This document shows positions 26,585 to 35,197 of a stretch of 64,000 nucleotides of DNA, one piece after another. The position numbers and the translations under genes were made by a program. Every line of letters begins with the position of its first letter. Position 1 is the stretch's first letter. Source of the stretch: Romboutsia lituseburensis DSM 797 (GTDB taxonomy: Bacteria; Bacillota; Clostridia; Peptostreptococcales; Peptostreptococcaceae); contig NZ_FNGW01000001.1 of NCBI RefSeq assembly GCF_900103615.1, positions 434,001 through 498,000 of the forward strand, in the 5' to 3' direction. The notes beneath the pieces were generated by a model that saw nothing but the letters and a program-made list of their open reading frames with translations, had not been told where the DNA came from and made no database searches.

Positions 26585-26770
26585 TTAATGTACTTCCTTT
26601 GATTTTTTGATAATTTTAAAATGTCTTATTATAAAAGATATTTCCATTGTTACTGCAGCACAACTTATTAATCTTGTAGCCATATCAGTTGTTGAAACTG
26701 CGTAATTGAAGAAATAAAAAATCAATGCTATATCTATTAATATCATTATGGTGTCTATTAGTTTTGTCAT
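26585..26770 (-). CDS. Small two-helix membrane protein
   Basis: A 61-residue protein with two hydrophobic helices (IDTIMILIDIALIFYFFNYAV and ATRLISCAAVTMEISFII) and a basic tail (KIIKKSKEVH). The AGGAGGG ribosome site 4-5 bases before the ATG makes it a convincing gene. Family not recognised. Confidence 0.68.
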   Translation of the reverse strand: MTKLIDTIMILIDIALIFYFFNYAVSTTDMATRLISCAAVTMEISFIIRHFKIIKKSKEVH

Positions 26771-26993
26771 ATTCCCTCCTAAGTGTCTTTATATTTTTTA
26801 ATTATAGCATAAATCATTTGATATTAAACTTATTTTTATTAAAATTTGGTATTGTCTTTTTAAAAAAAATTACTAATAAAAATTTTCTTTTTATATTATA
26901 TTTTATAACCATTATAGCTATTTATACTATTTATAGATTTCTATTAAATAAAATTTTTTCTATTTTAAATTTTATTTAATTTATGTCTTTTTA

Positions 26994-28907
26994 TCAATAT
27001 GCTACTTTGTTTCTTCCTGATTCTTTTGCTTTATATAAATTTTTATCTGCTATTTCAATTATATTATTTGTACTATCTATTTTAAATGCTATACCTAAAC
27101 TTATAGTTACATTTATACCTTGATTCCATGTTAAATCTTGGACTTTAATTCTAACTTTTTCAGCTAAACTTATAACATCTTTTTTTTCTTTATTTTTAAT
27201 AATTATCACAAACTCTTCACCTCCATATCTATAAAAGCTACAATCTGAGTCTAAGTTTTTTTTAATTTCATTGCATACGCCTATAATAACTTCATCTCCT
27301 GTTTTATGACCATGCATATCATTTATACTCTTAAAATGATCAATATCTAGGATTATACAGGAAAATTTTTTGTTACTATATATTAATTTTTTATATACTT
27401 TATTAAACTGCCTTCTATTATAAATATTGGTTAATCCATCTCTTTGGGATAATTTTTTTATATTTTTTATCCTTTTGTATAATAAATAGTAAATAATACT
27501 AAATGCTATACTAACTATAAATACTATTTTATATGCTTTTACTTTAAATTCATATTCATCTAGTAATTTTTTCTTATCAGTAGTTGATTGTATAATATAT
27601 TTAGAGTAATCTTCATATCTTAATCCTTCCATATATTCTTTTAAATCTATCAACTGTAATGTATATTTATAAAAATTTTCACTATCATCTATTGCTTTAT
27701 ATATATCTATAAGCTCTTCAATAATAATAACTTCCTTATAATAATTTCCTTCTTTTTTACTGTATTCTAATGCTTTTAAGTATTCCTTTATAGAACTATC
27801 ATAGTATCCTATAGACTTATAGTATTGTGCCTTTGCAATTGAAAATTCTAATTCTTTATCAATGAAATACCAGCTTTTATCCTCTTTTAGAAGTTTTTCA
27901 GTTTCTTCAATTAGCTTTGCAGCTTCTTTTTTCTTATCAATATTTATATAGCACCTTATTTTTATTACATTTGCCAATATTTTAAAATCTCTATAATCCT
28001 CTTCATTGTAATATCCCTTATATTTTTGAATTTCATTTACAGATTTAAGTGCATCTTCATATTTGTTTACACAGACATAAATTTCAGCTAAATTTAAATA
28101 TGCATAAGGCTTAAACTTGCCTCTTTCAACTTTATCATCTATTTTTACATCTAAAGCCTTTTGTATAGCAACTATAGCTGTTTCATTTCCCTTTAGTTGC
28201 TTAAATATTGTTGCTAGATCTACTATAGCTTTTGCATATTCTTTTTGTTTTCCCATGTCATTAGCTAAAAGTATATAGTTTAAATTAATTTCTGAAGAAT
28301 TGGAATATTGATTGTTCATAAAGTAAAGTAATCCTAATCTATCTAAAGCATAAAGTCTAAAGTCATTTGAAATTTTATTACTTTTTATTAATTTATTTAA
28401 TATATCTATCGCTACTTTTCGAGATGATTGAGTTGTATTTAATAGTTTTATTATTTTTTTTATTATGTCTATATTTTCATCGTAGTATTTAGGATTTATA
28501 TTATAAAATGCATTCTTCGTAAATTTATTAAGATTCTCATAATCTTTCTCTTGCTGGGATATTTCAGCTAAAAAAACATATGTATATACTTCCATTAAAT
28601 AACTAGAGTTTATATTTTTACTTTCTAGTACTTCATTAAATTTTATCTTAGCCTCTTTAAGTTTATTTTCTTTTTTTAAAATAGCGCCTTCTATAAAAGA
28701 TATTTCTGATTGCTTATTTTGTTTTTTTAATTGTTTTATCAAATTATCAGTTTCTTCTTTGCTTATTTTCTCACTTAAAAAATTTTCACCTATATCTTTT
28801 ATCTGGCTATGATTCAATCTATCATTTACAACTACAAACAATATACAAAAAGGTACAATTATAGTAGTAATCAATATATACTTTTTTATATCATGTATCT
28901 TACTCAC
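26994..28907 (-). CDS. TPR-containing membrane diguanylate cyclase
   Basis: A 637-residue protein: membrane helix at about 10-27, a large extracytoplasmic helical region of tetratricopeptide-like repeats (about 40-440, for example AYLNLAEIYVCVNKYEDAL), second helix at 460-478 and a GGDEF domain from about 490. The active site is GGEEF (562-566), and LDIDHFKSIND supplies the metal-binding aspartate, so c-di-GMP synthesis is expected. The RxxD inhibitory site before GGEEF reads LDSD: the Arg is missing. It starts with GTG behind AAAGGAGG. The leader has a promoter (29051-29079) and then a strong hairpin. Confidence 0.92.
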   Translation of the reverse strand: MSKIHDIKKYILITTIIVPFCILFVVVNDRLNHSQIKDIGENFLSEKISKEETDNLIKQLKKQNKQSEISFIEGAILKKENKLKEAKIKFNEVLESKNINSSYLMEVYTYVFLAEISQQEKDYENLNKFTKNAFYNINPKYYDENIDIIKKIIKLLNTTQSSRKVAIDILNKLIKSNKISNDFRLYALDRLGLLYFMNNQYSNSSEINLNYILLANDMGKQKEYAKAIVDLATIFKQLKGNETAIVAIQKALDVKIDDKVERGKFKPYAYLNLAEIYVCVNKYEDALKSVNEIQKYKGYYNEEDYRDFKILANVIKIRCYINIDKKKEAAKLIEETEKLLKEDKSWYFIDKELEFSIAKAQYYKSIGYYDSSIKEYLKALEYSKKEGNYYKEVIIIEELIDIYKAIDDSENFYKYTLQLIDLKEYMEGLRYEDYSKYIIQSTTDKKKLLDEYEFKVKAYKIVFIVSIAFSIIYYLLYKRIKNIKKLSQRDGLTNIYNRRQFNKVYKKLIYSNKKFSCIILDIDHFKSINDMHGHKTGDEVIIGVCNEIKKNLDSDCSFYRYGGEEFVIIIKNKEKKDVISLAEKVRIKVQDLTWNQGINVTISLGIAFKIDSTNNIIEIADKNLYKAKESGRNKVAY

Positions 28908-28983
28908 AAGTATCCTCCTTTAATCCATTATCTTTATTCCTAAGTTTAACTTTATTAATTAAATATTACTTATTTAAATGCTA

Positions 28984-29025
28984 AAAATGACTAGATAAAA
29001 TAACGTTATTTTATCTAGTCATTTT
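28984..29025 (-). promoter_or_regulatory. Perfect 42-bp palindrome in the cyclase leader
   Basis: Arms begin AAAATGACTAGATAAAATAA and are perfectly complementary. On the minus strand the hairpin is followed by a short T run (TTTTTAGC), so it looks like an intrinsic terminator about 20 nt after the predicted start and 77 bp before the cyclase GTG: a candidate leader attenuator. Confidence 0.65.
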
Positions 29026-29050
29026 CAATTTTAATATTATTTGATTATCT

Positions 29051-29079
29051 AGTCTACATTTTTATTGTTTTTTCGTCAA
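29051..29079 (-). promoter_or_regulatory. Promoter of the diguanylate cyclase gene
   Basis: Minus-strand TTGACG (29074-29079) and TAGACT (29051-29056) separated by 17 bp; predicted start near 29044. Confidence 0.5.
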
Positions 29080-29213
29080 ATTTATACATTTTTTATAAAT
29101 TATTTTCACTTGTTTTTGTAAAGGTTAATTGAATATTTATTATTATGAGCATGTTAATTTATGTCCATACTAAAAAAAATATATATTACTGTAAATGTAA
29201 TTTATCATTAAAT

Positions 29214-29246
29214 AAAATAAAAGTAGCTTAATAAGCTACTTTTATT
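29214..29246 (-). terminator. Terminator at the end of the small membrane gene
   Basis: AATAAAAGTAGCTT and AAGCTACTTTTATT arms overlapping the stop region. Confidence 0.78.
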
Positions 29247-29490
29247 ATTTAAAGAAACATAATCCTATAATTACAATTCCAGAAATTAAAAATACTATAT
29301 CTAGGATTTTATACTTATTAGGAAATTTCCTGTTTAAGATACAACTCCCTATAAAAATCAAACCTAAAATCCCTTTTATAAAATATCCACTGTCTCCTAT
29401 AAACAATGATGATACCGTTGCAACTGCTATTATCACCAGCATAAAATATTCTATATAAAGAACCCAGTCTGTTTTTTTATTGACTCCCAT
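29245..29490 (-). CDS. Small three-helix membrane protein
   Basis: An 81-residue protein with three hydrophobic helices (YIEYFMLVIIAVATVSSLFI, FIKGILGLIFIGSCIL, ILDIVFLISGIVIIGLCFF) and short charged loops. GAGAGG ribosome site before the ATG and its own terminator support a real gene. No family recognised. Confidence 0.68.
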   Translation of the reverse strand: MGVNKKTDWVLYIEYFMLVIIAVATVSSLFIGDSGYFIKGILGLIFIGSCILNRKFPNKYKILDIVFLISGIVIIGLCFFK

Positions 29491-29636
29491 AATGTATTAC
29501 CTCTCTACTTCATTATTATATTTATAATTAATATGTTATCATAAAACATATCATTTAGTAATAATAATAAGTTTTTAAACTTTATTTATAATTAAGGAAT
29601 TCTTAAATAGTATATTAAATACCTAATATAACTCTT

Positions 29637-30284
29637 TTAAAGATTAAATATAGTTAAAATACCACATATTAAAATTAAAAATATGCAGATTATAAATAAT
29701 GGATAGAATCCTCTCCAATCTTTCAGTGTTGTTTTATATAATACTTTTGTACAATCACTTTCTATTCTTTTTATCTTTTTATTATTAGCATAGAAAATAT
29801 ATACACCTGCAATACCTATAATTAAATTAATATATGTTGGTTTAGTATGTTGCAGAGCATCTTTTGAGAAAGTGCTCCATATAGCCATAGATCCAATTAA
29901 TATATTTGAAAGTCCTATTATTAGCACTAATTTTGATTGCGACTTTAGCCTATCTGCATATCTACCTTGTTCTATATGTTTTATGTGTTTCATATTATTT
30001 TTATCTTTAGATCTAAAATAATAAAAATCTTTACTTTTATCAACGTATTCTAATCCATAATCTTCATAAATAGATAGGTACTCTTGTTCATCTAGACTAT
30101 TATTTTCCATCATATCTATCATATATGAGTAATCCTGTGAATCTGATTTTTCAAAAGTATAGTGGCATGCAAATCTTACATTAACTAGATGGTATCCTTT
30201 TTTAGACATTTCCTCTAACCACTTACATTCTTTTTCTTCTTCACCTATAACAAACATCTTAAATACTTTTTTATATTTACTCAT
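29637..30284 (-). CDS. DUF2812 membrane protein
   Basis: A 215-residue protein: soluble N-terminal domain (about 1-110; EEKECKWLEEMSKKGYHLVNV is the DUF2812 hallmark) and three to four C-terminal membrane helices (SKLVLIIGLSNILIGSMAIW, YINLIIGIAGVYIFYA, PLFIICIFLILICGILTIF). DUF2812 proteins nearly always follow a PadR regulator, as here (2-bp gap). Function unknown; the pair is often linked to envelope stress or drug response. Confidence 0.86.
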   Translation of the reverse strand: MSKYKKVFKMFVIGEEEKECKWLEEMSKKGYHLVNVRFACHYTFEKSDSQDYSYMIDMMENNSLDEQEYLSIYEDYGLEYVDKSKDFYYFRSKDKNNMKHIKHIEQGRYADRLKSQSKLVLIIGLSNILIGSMAIWSTFSKDALQHTKPTYINLIIGIAGVYIFYANNKKIKRIESDCTKVLYKTTLKDWRGFYPLFIICIFLILICGILTIFNL

Positions 30285-30286
30285 TA

Positions 30287-30619
30287 TTACACCTCTAATC
30301 CTTCTAATATTTTTTTGCCATTTTCAACAGATAAATTTAATCTATTATACTCCAGTAATAAAATTTCATTTCCTAATTCTGTTAATTGATAACTTTTCCT
30401 TCTTTCTTCTTTTGATTCTACCTGCTTTATCAAACCATCTTTTACAAGTTTACTTGTTGCTCCATATAAAGTACCTGGACCTAATGTAACTGTTCCATTA
30501 GTTAATGTCTCTACATCTTGCATTAGCTTATATCCATGAATTGGTTTAACCATACACAGCAAAATGTAATAAGTTGCTTCAGTCATTGGTAAGTACTTTT
30601 TAACAATATCCTCTTTCAT
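30287..30619 (-). CDS. PadR-family transcriptional regulator
   Basis: A 110-residue subgroup-2 PadR protein: winged helix at about 8-85 with ILLCMVKPIHGYKLMQDVETLTNG, LGPGTLYGATSKLVKDGLI and RRKSYQLTELG, then a short C-terminal dimer helix. It represses its own operon in most family members. Two CGATATATCG palindromes lie 66-92 bp upstream and are its likely operator. GGAG ribosome site. Confidence 0.93.
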   Translation of the reverse strand: MKEDIVKKYLPMTEATYYILLCMVKPIHGYKLMQDVETLTNGTVTLGPGTLYGATSKLVKDGLIKQVESKEERRKSYQLTELGNEILLLEYNRLNLSVENGKKILEGLEV

Positions 30620-30684
30620 TATTAAGTCACTCCTCCTTTTTATATATTTTTATTTTAATTAGATATTTATATCTATATCATATG

Positions 30685-30711
30685 ACGATATATCGTGTCG
30701 CGATATATCGT
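30685..30711. promoter_or_regulatory. Twin palindromic operator, probable PadR site
   Basis: ACGATATATCGT at 30685-30696 and GCGATATATCGT at 30700-30711: two CGATATATCG palindromes whose starts are 15 bp apart, upstream of padR. Confidence 0.68.
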
Positions 30712-30793
30712 ATATCAATATAGTATTTTATAATTAAGAATTTTTCTACTTTATTTTTTTATTTTTATATAAAATTTTTTTGATATGTATTTT

Positions 30794-30833
30794 AAGCAAC
30801 GGATGAGTCATTAGCGCTATGAGTAAAGCGAAT
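30794..30833 (-). repeat. Dispersed intergenic repeat, copy 4 (inverted)
   Basis: Reverse-orientation copy (GCAACGGATGAGTCATTAGCG on plus, split here only by divergence) of the window-wide repeat. Confidence 0.72.
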
Positions 30834-30940
30834 TTTTTATATTTATTTGTATATTTATTATATTTTTGTACATACTCTAAGTATCATCCTTAAAGTAGTA
30901 CTAATTATCATTTATTTTTAAATTTTCATATTTCTCCAAT

Positions 30941-30970
30941 AAAAAAGCAGGATATACTCCTGCTTTTTTT
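30941..30970. terminator. Terminator-like hairpin without an adjacent gene
   Basis: AAAAAAGCAGGA ... TCCTGCTTTTTTT, a strong bidirectional intrinsic terminator. The nearest genes diverge from it, so it may insulate them or end an unannotated short RNA. Confidence 0.7.
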
Positions 30971-30996
30971 ATTTATAATTTTTATATAATTTAATT

Positions 30997-31024
30997 AAAT
31001 TGATATTATATATAATATCAATTT
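30997..31024. other. 28-bp perfect palindrome upstream of the first PAS kinase
   Basis: AAATTGATATTATA and its exact complement, about 70 bp upstream of the -35 box of the kinase promoter. Confidence 0.5.
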
Positions 31025-31091
31025 AAAGTCCTAGTAAAATTTAACTAAAATTCATATAATCAATTTATTTCATATCTTTGCATTAAAATTG

Positions 31092-31120
31092 TTGAATTTT
31101 CCAATAATTTCAAATAAAAT
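31092..31120 (+). promoter_or_regulatory. Promoter of the first PAS histidine kinase
   Basis: TTGAAT (31092-31097), 17-bp spacer, TAAAAT (31115-31120). Predicted start near 31127, leaving a leader of about 29 nt that contains the GGGGGTGGGG ribosome site. Confidence 0.6.
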
Positions 31121-31155
31121 TATAAATATACAATTTTTTTTGGGGGTGGGGACTT

Positions 31156-33045
31156 ATTAATACTTCAGTATTTATAGATATTTTAGAGAATAGCCCTTTA
31201 GCATATTTCTCTTTGAGGGTCATAAAAAATGAAGATGATAAATATACTGATGCACAATTATTAGATGGTAATAAATCATTCAATTTGCTATTAGAAGGCA
31301 AATTAGATAAAATAAAAGGTAAATTTCTAAGTCAAATAATGATTTCTGAAGACTTTCATAGAATTGACTTCAAACATTTTTTCCAATTTAACGGCAAAAA
31401 TAAAAACACTTCTATTTTATACTCAACAAATTTAGATAAACACCTAAATTGTGAGATATATCCAGCAGGAAAAGATATTTACATAGTAGAGCTAACCGAG
31501 GTAAATTATAATAATATAAAATTTTCAACAATTTTTAAAAACTCTCCTTTTATTGTCTGGATAAAAGACAGGGATGGAAGATATATTGATGTAAATGAAA
31601 AATTCACTAAAAAGTGTAATAAGCCTTATCATGAAATTATAGGAAGTTCTGATTATGACCTATGGATTCAAGATTATTTTAATGTATATAAAAAGCAAGA
31701 TTATGAAGTTATGAAGTCAAGAAAGATTTGCCACTATCAAGGTCTTATAACAAGTGTATCAGACCATGATTATGAAAAATCTAGAATTTATGATATAACT
31801 AAATGGCCTTATGTAGACACCCAAGGAAATGTACTTGGAACTGTTGGAATTGCAATTGAAATTATAGATAAAGTAGAACTTAGAGAAAATTTGAAGCAAA
31901 ACGAAGCTAATTTTACAGAGATTACCAAGTACTCGGAAGAAGTGTTTATTATTTCTGACAAAAATAAATGTTTATATATTAGTCCTGCATTTGAGAAAGT
32001 TTTTGAGCAAAGCCCAGATAAATTATATCAAGATATCTCCTACTGGCCTGAATATTTCCATTCTGATGATATTTCTACTTCAGAAACTAATGTGAGCCTT
32101 GATAATACTGTTGAATTTATAAAAAGAGTAAAAACTAAAAATAACCTGAATAAATGGGTTTGGGGTAAAAGTTTTCCAATAAGAGATGAGAGAGGTAATA
32201 CTATAAAAAACATATTCATAATTAGTGATATAACTAAAAAGAAAGATCAAGAAGAAGAATTAGAAAACTTAAAAATAGATTTTTTTGCAAATATTAGTCA
32301 CGAATTAAGAACTCCATTAAATGTTATATTTAGTGCCTTACAATTTTTAAAATTAAAATCTAATGTCTTTATAGATAATGAACTAGATTTTATTAATAAA
32401 TACTTGAACATTATAGAGCAAAACGGATATCGTTTATTGAAATTAGTTAATAATTTAATTGATACCACTAAAATTGATGCTGGGTATCTTGAATATACCC
32501 CTCAAAACTTTGATATTATAAATTTTGTAGAAGATATCTGTATGTCTGTATCCGACTTTATAAGCCAACATAACATGACTTTAGTATTTGATACTGATAT
32601 AGAAGAAAAGGTTATCGGATTTGATTTAGATATGATGGAAAGAATTATATTAAATCTACTATCTAACGCTATAAAGTTTAATTCTCCATCTGGTAAAATA
32701 GAAGTTTCTATAAGTTGTGATGAATACGTTAATATAACTATTAAAGATAATGGTATCGGTATTGATACAGATAAATTAGATAGTGTTTTTGGAAGATTTG
32801 AACAAATAAATAACAAAAAGGTTCACAACAAAGAAGGTAGCGGTATTGGTCTATCCCTGGTAAAATCTTTAGTCAATATACATAATGGTAAAATTACTGC
32901 TTCTAGTGAAATAAATAATGGTACTACGTTTACTGTTAGTATACCTGTTAATATAGTAGAGAACCAAGTTCAATTAAATAACACAGTTAGTGATGATAAT
33001 AAAGTTAACAGAATGAACGTTGAATTTTCAGATATATATTTTTAA
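31156..33045 (+). CDS. Soluble PAS-domain sensor histidine kinase with apparent ATT start
   Basis: A 629-residue cytoplasmic kinase without membrane segments. It has an N-terminal PAS-like domain (to about 115), a second PAS at about 120-245 (KNSPFIVWIKDRDGRYIDVN), a third at about 250-365, HisKA with H382 in FFANISHELRTPLNVIFSAL, and the ATPase boxes (LLSNAIKFN, DNGIGI, GSGIGLSLVKSL). It is a tandem paralogue of the next gene. Alignment of ENSPLAYF here with EDSPLAYF there puts residue 1 at an ATT codon (31156), 4-5 bases behind GGGGG; the only other candidate, TTG at 31213, lacks a ribosome site and would cut the domain. No response regulator is adjacent. Confidence 0.85.
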   Translation: MNTSVFIDILENSPLAYFSLRVIKNEDDKYTDAQLLDGNKSFNLLLEGKLDKIKGKFLSQIMISEDFHRIDFKHFFQFNGKNKNTSILYSTNLDKHLNCEIYPAGKDIYIVELTEVNYNNIKFSTIFKNSPFIVWIKDRDGRYIDVNEKFTKKCNKPYHEIIGSSDYDLWIQDYFNVYKKQDYEVMKSRKICHYQGLITSVSDHDYEKSRIYDITKWPYVDTQGNVLGTVGIAIEIIDKVELRENLKQNEANFTEITKYSEEVFIISDKNKCLYISPAFEKVFEQSPDKLYQDISYWPEYFHSDDISTSETNVSLDNTVEFIKRVKTKNNLNKWVWGKSFPIRDERGNTIKNIFIISDITKKKDQEEELENLKIDFFANISHELRTPLNVIFSALQFLKLKSNVFIDNELDFINKYLNIIEQNGYRLLKLVNNLIDTTKIDAGYLEYTPQNFDIINFVEDICMSVSDFISQHNMTLVFDTDIEEKVIGFDLDMMERIILNLLSNAIKFNSPSGKIEVSISCDEYVNITIKDNGIGIDTDKLDSVFGRFEQINNKKVHNKEGSGIGLSLVKSLVNIHNGKITASSEINNGTTFTVSIPVNIVENQVQLNNTVSDDNKVNRMNVEFSDIYF

Positions 33046-33047
33046 TA

Positions 33048-33098
33048 AATAAGAATGCATAAACTATTAAAAATTTAGTTTTTTGCATTCTTATTTTA
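33048..33098 (+). terminator. Terminator of the first PAS kinase
   Basis: AATAAGAATGCA ... TGCATTCTTATT arms with inner AT pairing and T tail, right after the stop. Confidence 0.75.
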
Positions 33099-33271
33099 TT
33101 TTATTTCGTAAATAATTAAATAAAATCTATATGCTTTAAATTAAAAAGTTTTTTTAATTTTATCAATTTTAGGTTTTTATTAATTAAAAAGTCTAAGTTA
33201 CGCTATAGGTTGAATTTCTATATAATTTGACATAAAATGATTATATAGTTAAATTTACATAGGGGGGTATT

Positions 33272-35176
33272 ATGAAGAATTTAATTTTTAAAGAAGTAGT
33301 GGAAGATAGCCCTTTAGCTTATTTCTTACTCAAGTGTATAAAAAATAATAATAATGAATATATAGATGCGATTTTAATTGATGGAAATAGATCTTTCAGC
33401 CATTTAATTAATAGTAAATTAAATGATATAAAAAACTGCTATTTAAGTGATTTAATGGATCAAAAATCTTTCAAAGAGATTGATTTTAACAAATCTTTTA
33501 AATTTGCTATAAAAAATAAAAAATCCATTTCTATTTCTTACTGCTCTAATTTAGATAAATATTTAAATTCAGAAATTTATTATAGTGGTGATGATGATAT
33601 ATTCCTTATCCGATGTAGTGAGGTTCTTAACAATCAGATTAATTTTGCAAAAATATTACAAAACTCACCTTTTTCATTCTGGATAAAAGATAAAGATGGC
33701 AAGTACTTGGAAGTAAATAAAAAATTTGAAGAAAGGTGTAAAAAACCTTATAGTGAAATAATTGGACATTCTGATTGTGATATCTGGCCTATCAAATATG
33801 CTAAAAAATACAAAATACAAGATAATAATGTCATGAAAGATAAAAAAATCTACCACTTCCAGGAAACTATACTAGGGTTGCATGAATTAAACAAAAAATC
33901 TTCTTCCGTTTATGATATAACAAAATGGCCTTGTTTTGATGTGAATAATAATGTAATAGGCACTATAGGCATGGCTATTGAAATGATACATGATATTAAA
34001 TTAAGAGAAAGCTTGCTAAAAAACGAAGAAAATTTTACTGATATTGCAAGATATTCTGAAGATGTATTTATTTTAGCAGATAATGAAAAAGCTCTATATG
34101 TAAGTCCATCATTTTATAAAATTTTTGGTCAAGAGCCTAAAAAGCTTTATAAGGATGCAAATGACTGGTTTGATTATTATCATCCTGATGATATTACCGA
34201 AGAAGACTTATCAATTGATTTTGAGGATACATTTGAATTTGTAAAAAGAGTTAAACCAATTAATTCAAAAGATGATAAATGGGTTTGGGTTAAAAGTTCA
34301 CCTATAAAAGATGAGCGTGGAAATATGATAAAAAGAATTGTTATTATATGTGATGTTACTAAAAAAAGAAAAATGAATTTGGAATTAGAGAGCTTGAGAA
34401 TGGACTTTTTTGCAAATATTAGCCATGAATTGAGAACACCTCTAAATGTTATATTTAGCGCATTACAGCTTTTAAAGTTAAAATCTTCTTCTTTAGCTGG
34501 TGAAGAACTCGAATATGTTTGCAGATATCTAGGTATTATAGAACAAAATGGATATAGGCTCTTAAAGTTAGTAAACAATTTAATAGACTGTACTAAGATT
34601 GATGCAGGATATTTAGAATACAAACCTCAAAATTTTGATATTATAAATTTTGTTGAAAATATTTGTATGTCAGTTTGCGAGTTTGTTAATCAAAATGATA
34701 TGAACTTGATATTTGATACAGATACTGAGGAAAAAATTGTAGCTTTTGATTTAGATATGATGGAACGGATTATTTTAAATTTACTTTCTAATGCTATAAA
34801 ATTCAACTCCAAAAATGGAAAAATTGAAGTTAATATAACTTGTGATGAATGCGTTAATATAAGTATTAAAGATAGTGGGATTGGTATTGCTGAAGATAAA
34901 ATCGGAAGTATTTTTGGTAGATTTGAACAACTAAGTAGTAAAAAACTTCATAATAAAGAAGGTAGCGGTATTGGACTTTCCTTAGTTAAATCTTTAGTTG
35001 ATATACATGGTGGTAAAATTACTGCTTCTAGTAAAATTAATGAGGGAACTACTTTTACAGTTAGTATTCCATCTGTTTTAGTAGAAAAAAAATCAAATAC
35101 TCGTACTTATAACGCTCTTAACGATTGTAGTAAAGTAAATAGAATGAATGTTGAGTTTTCAGATATATATTTTTAA
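33272..35176 (+). CDS. Soluble PAS-domain sensor histidine kinase, paralogue
   Basis: A 634-residue cytoplasmic kinase with the same layout as its upstream neighbour: PAS-like region (1-125), PAS (about 127-250, QNSPFSFWIKDKDGKYLEVN), third PAS (255-365), HisKA with H385 in FFANISHELRTPLN, and ATPase boxes (LLSNAIKFN, DSGIGI, GSGIGLSLV). ATG with AGGGGGG 4 bases upstream. Both kinases end with the same 13 residues, VNRMNVEFSDIYF, outside the ATPase domain. Orphan kinases of this type in clostridia often feed Spo0A or other unlinked regulators; that is inference here. Confidence 0.92.
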   Translation: MKNLIFKEVVEDSPLAYFLLKCIKNNNNEYIDAILIDGNRSFSHLINSKLNDIKNCYLSDLMDQKSFKEIDFNKSFKFAIKNKKSISISYCSNLDKYLNSEIYYSGDDDIFLIRCSEVLNNQINFAKILQNSPFSFWIKDKDGKYLEVNKKFEERCKKPYSEIIGHSDCDIWPIKYAKKYKIQDNNVMKDKKIYHFQETILGLHELNKKSSSVYDITKWPCFDVNNNVIGTIGMAIEMIHDIKLRESLLKNEENFTDIARYSEDVFILADNEKALYVSPSFYKIFGQEPKKLYKDANDWFDYYHPDDITEEDLSIDFEDTFEFVKRVKPINSKDDKWVWVKSSPIKDERGNMIKRIVIICDVTKKRKMNLELESLRMDFFANISHELRTPLNVIFSALQLLKLKSSSLAGEELEYVCRYLGIIEQNGYRLLKLVNNLIDCTKIDAGYLEYKPQNFDIINFVENICMSVCEFVNQNDMNLIFDTDTEEKIVAFDLDMMERIILNLLSNAIKFNSKNGKIEVNITCDECVNISIKDSGIGIAEDKIGSIFGRFEQLSSKKLHNKEGSGIGLSLVKSLVDIHGGKITASSKINEGTTFTVSIPSVLVEKKSNTRTYNALNDCSKVNRMNVEFSDIYF

Positions 35177-35190
35177 TATATCTGAAAACC
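35154..35190 (+). terminator. Possible terminator overlapping the kinase stop
   Basis: TTTTCAGATATAT and ATATATCTGAAAA arms around the stop codon, followed by CCATTTTTT. Convergent with the next gene. Confidence 0.5.
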
Positions 35191-35197
35191 ATTTTTT

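Larger units (their letters stand above)
28908..29244. other. Intergenic gap, 337 bp: leader of the cyclase gene
   Basis: Holds a promoter (29051-29079), a 42-bp palindrome (28984-29025) and the terminator of the upstream gene (29214-29246). No longer reading frame is seen. Confidence 0.6.
30620..31155. other. Intergenic gap between divergent units, 536 bp
   Basis: Contains the twin PadR operator, repeat copy 4, a terminator-like hairpin with no gene reading into it (30941-30970), a 28-bp perfect palindrome (30997-31024) and the promoter of the first PAS kinase. No convincing reading frame. Confidence 0.6.

Noticed and set aside
26725-26979. Plus-strand frame of 84 codons, hydrophobic
   Set aside because: Overlaps the well-supported small gene at 26585-26770 and has no ribosome site; low-complexity AT-rich translation.
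31213-31215. TTG as start of the first PAS kinase
   Set aside because: No ribosome site, and in-frame upstream codons align with the paralogue's N-terminus; ATT at 31156 fits better.
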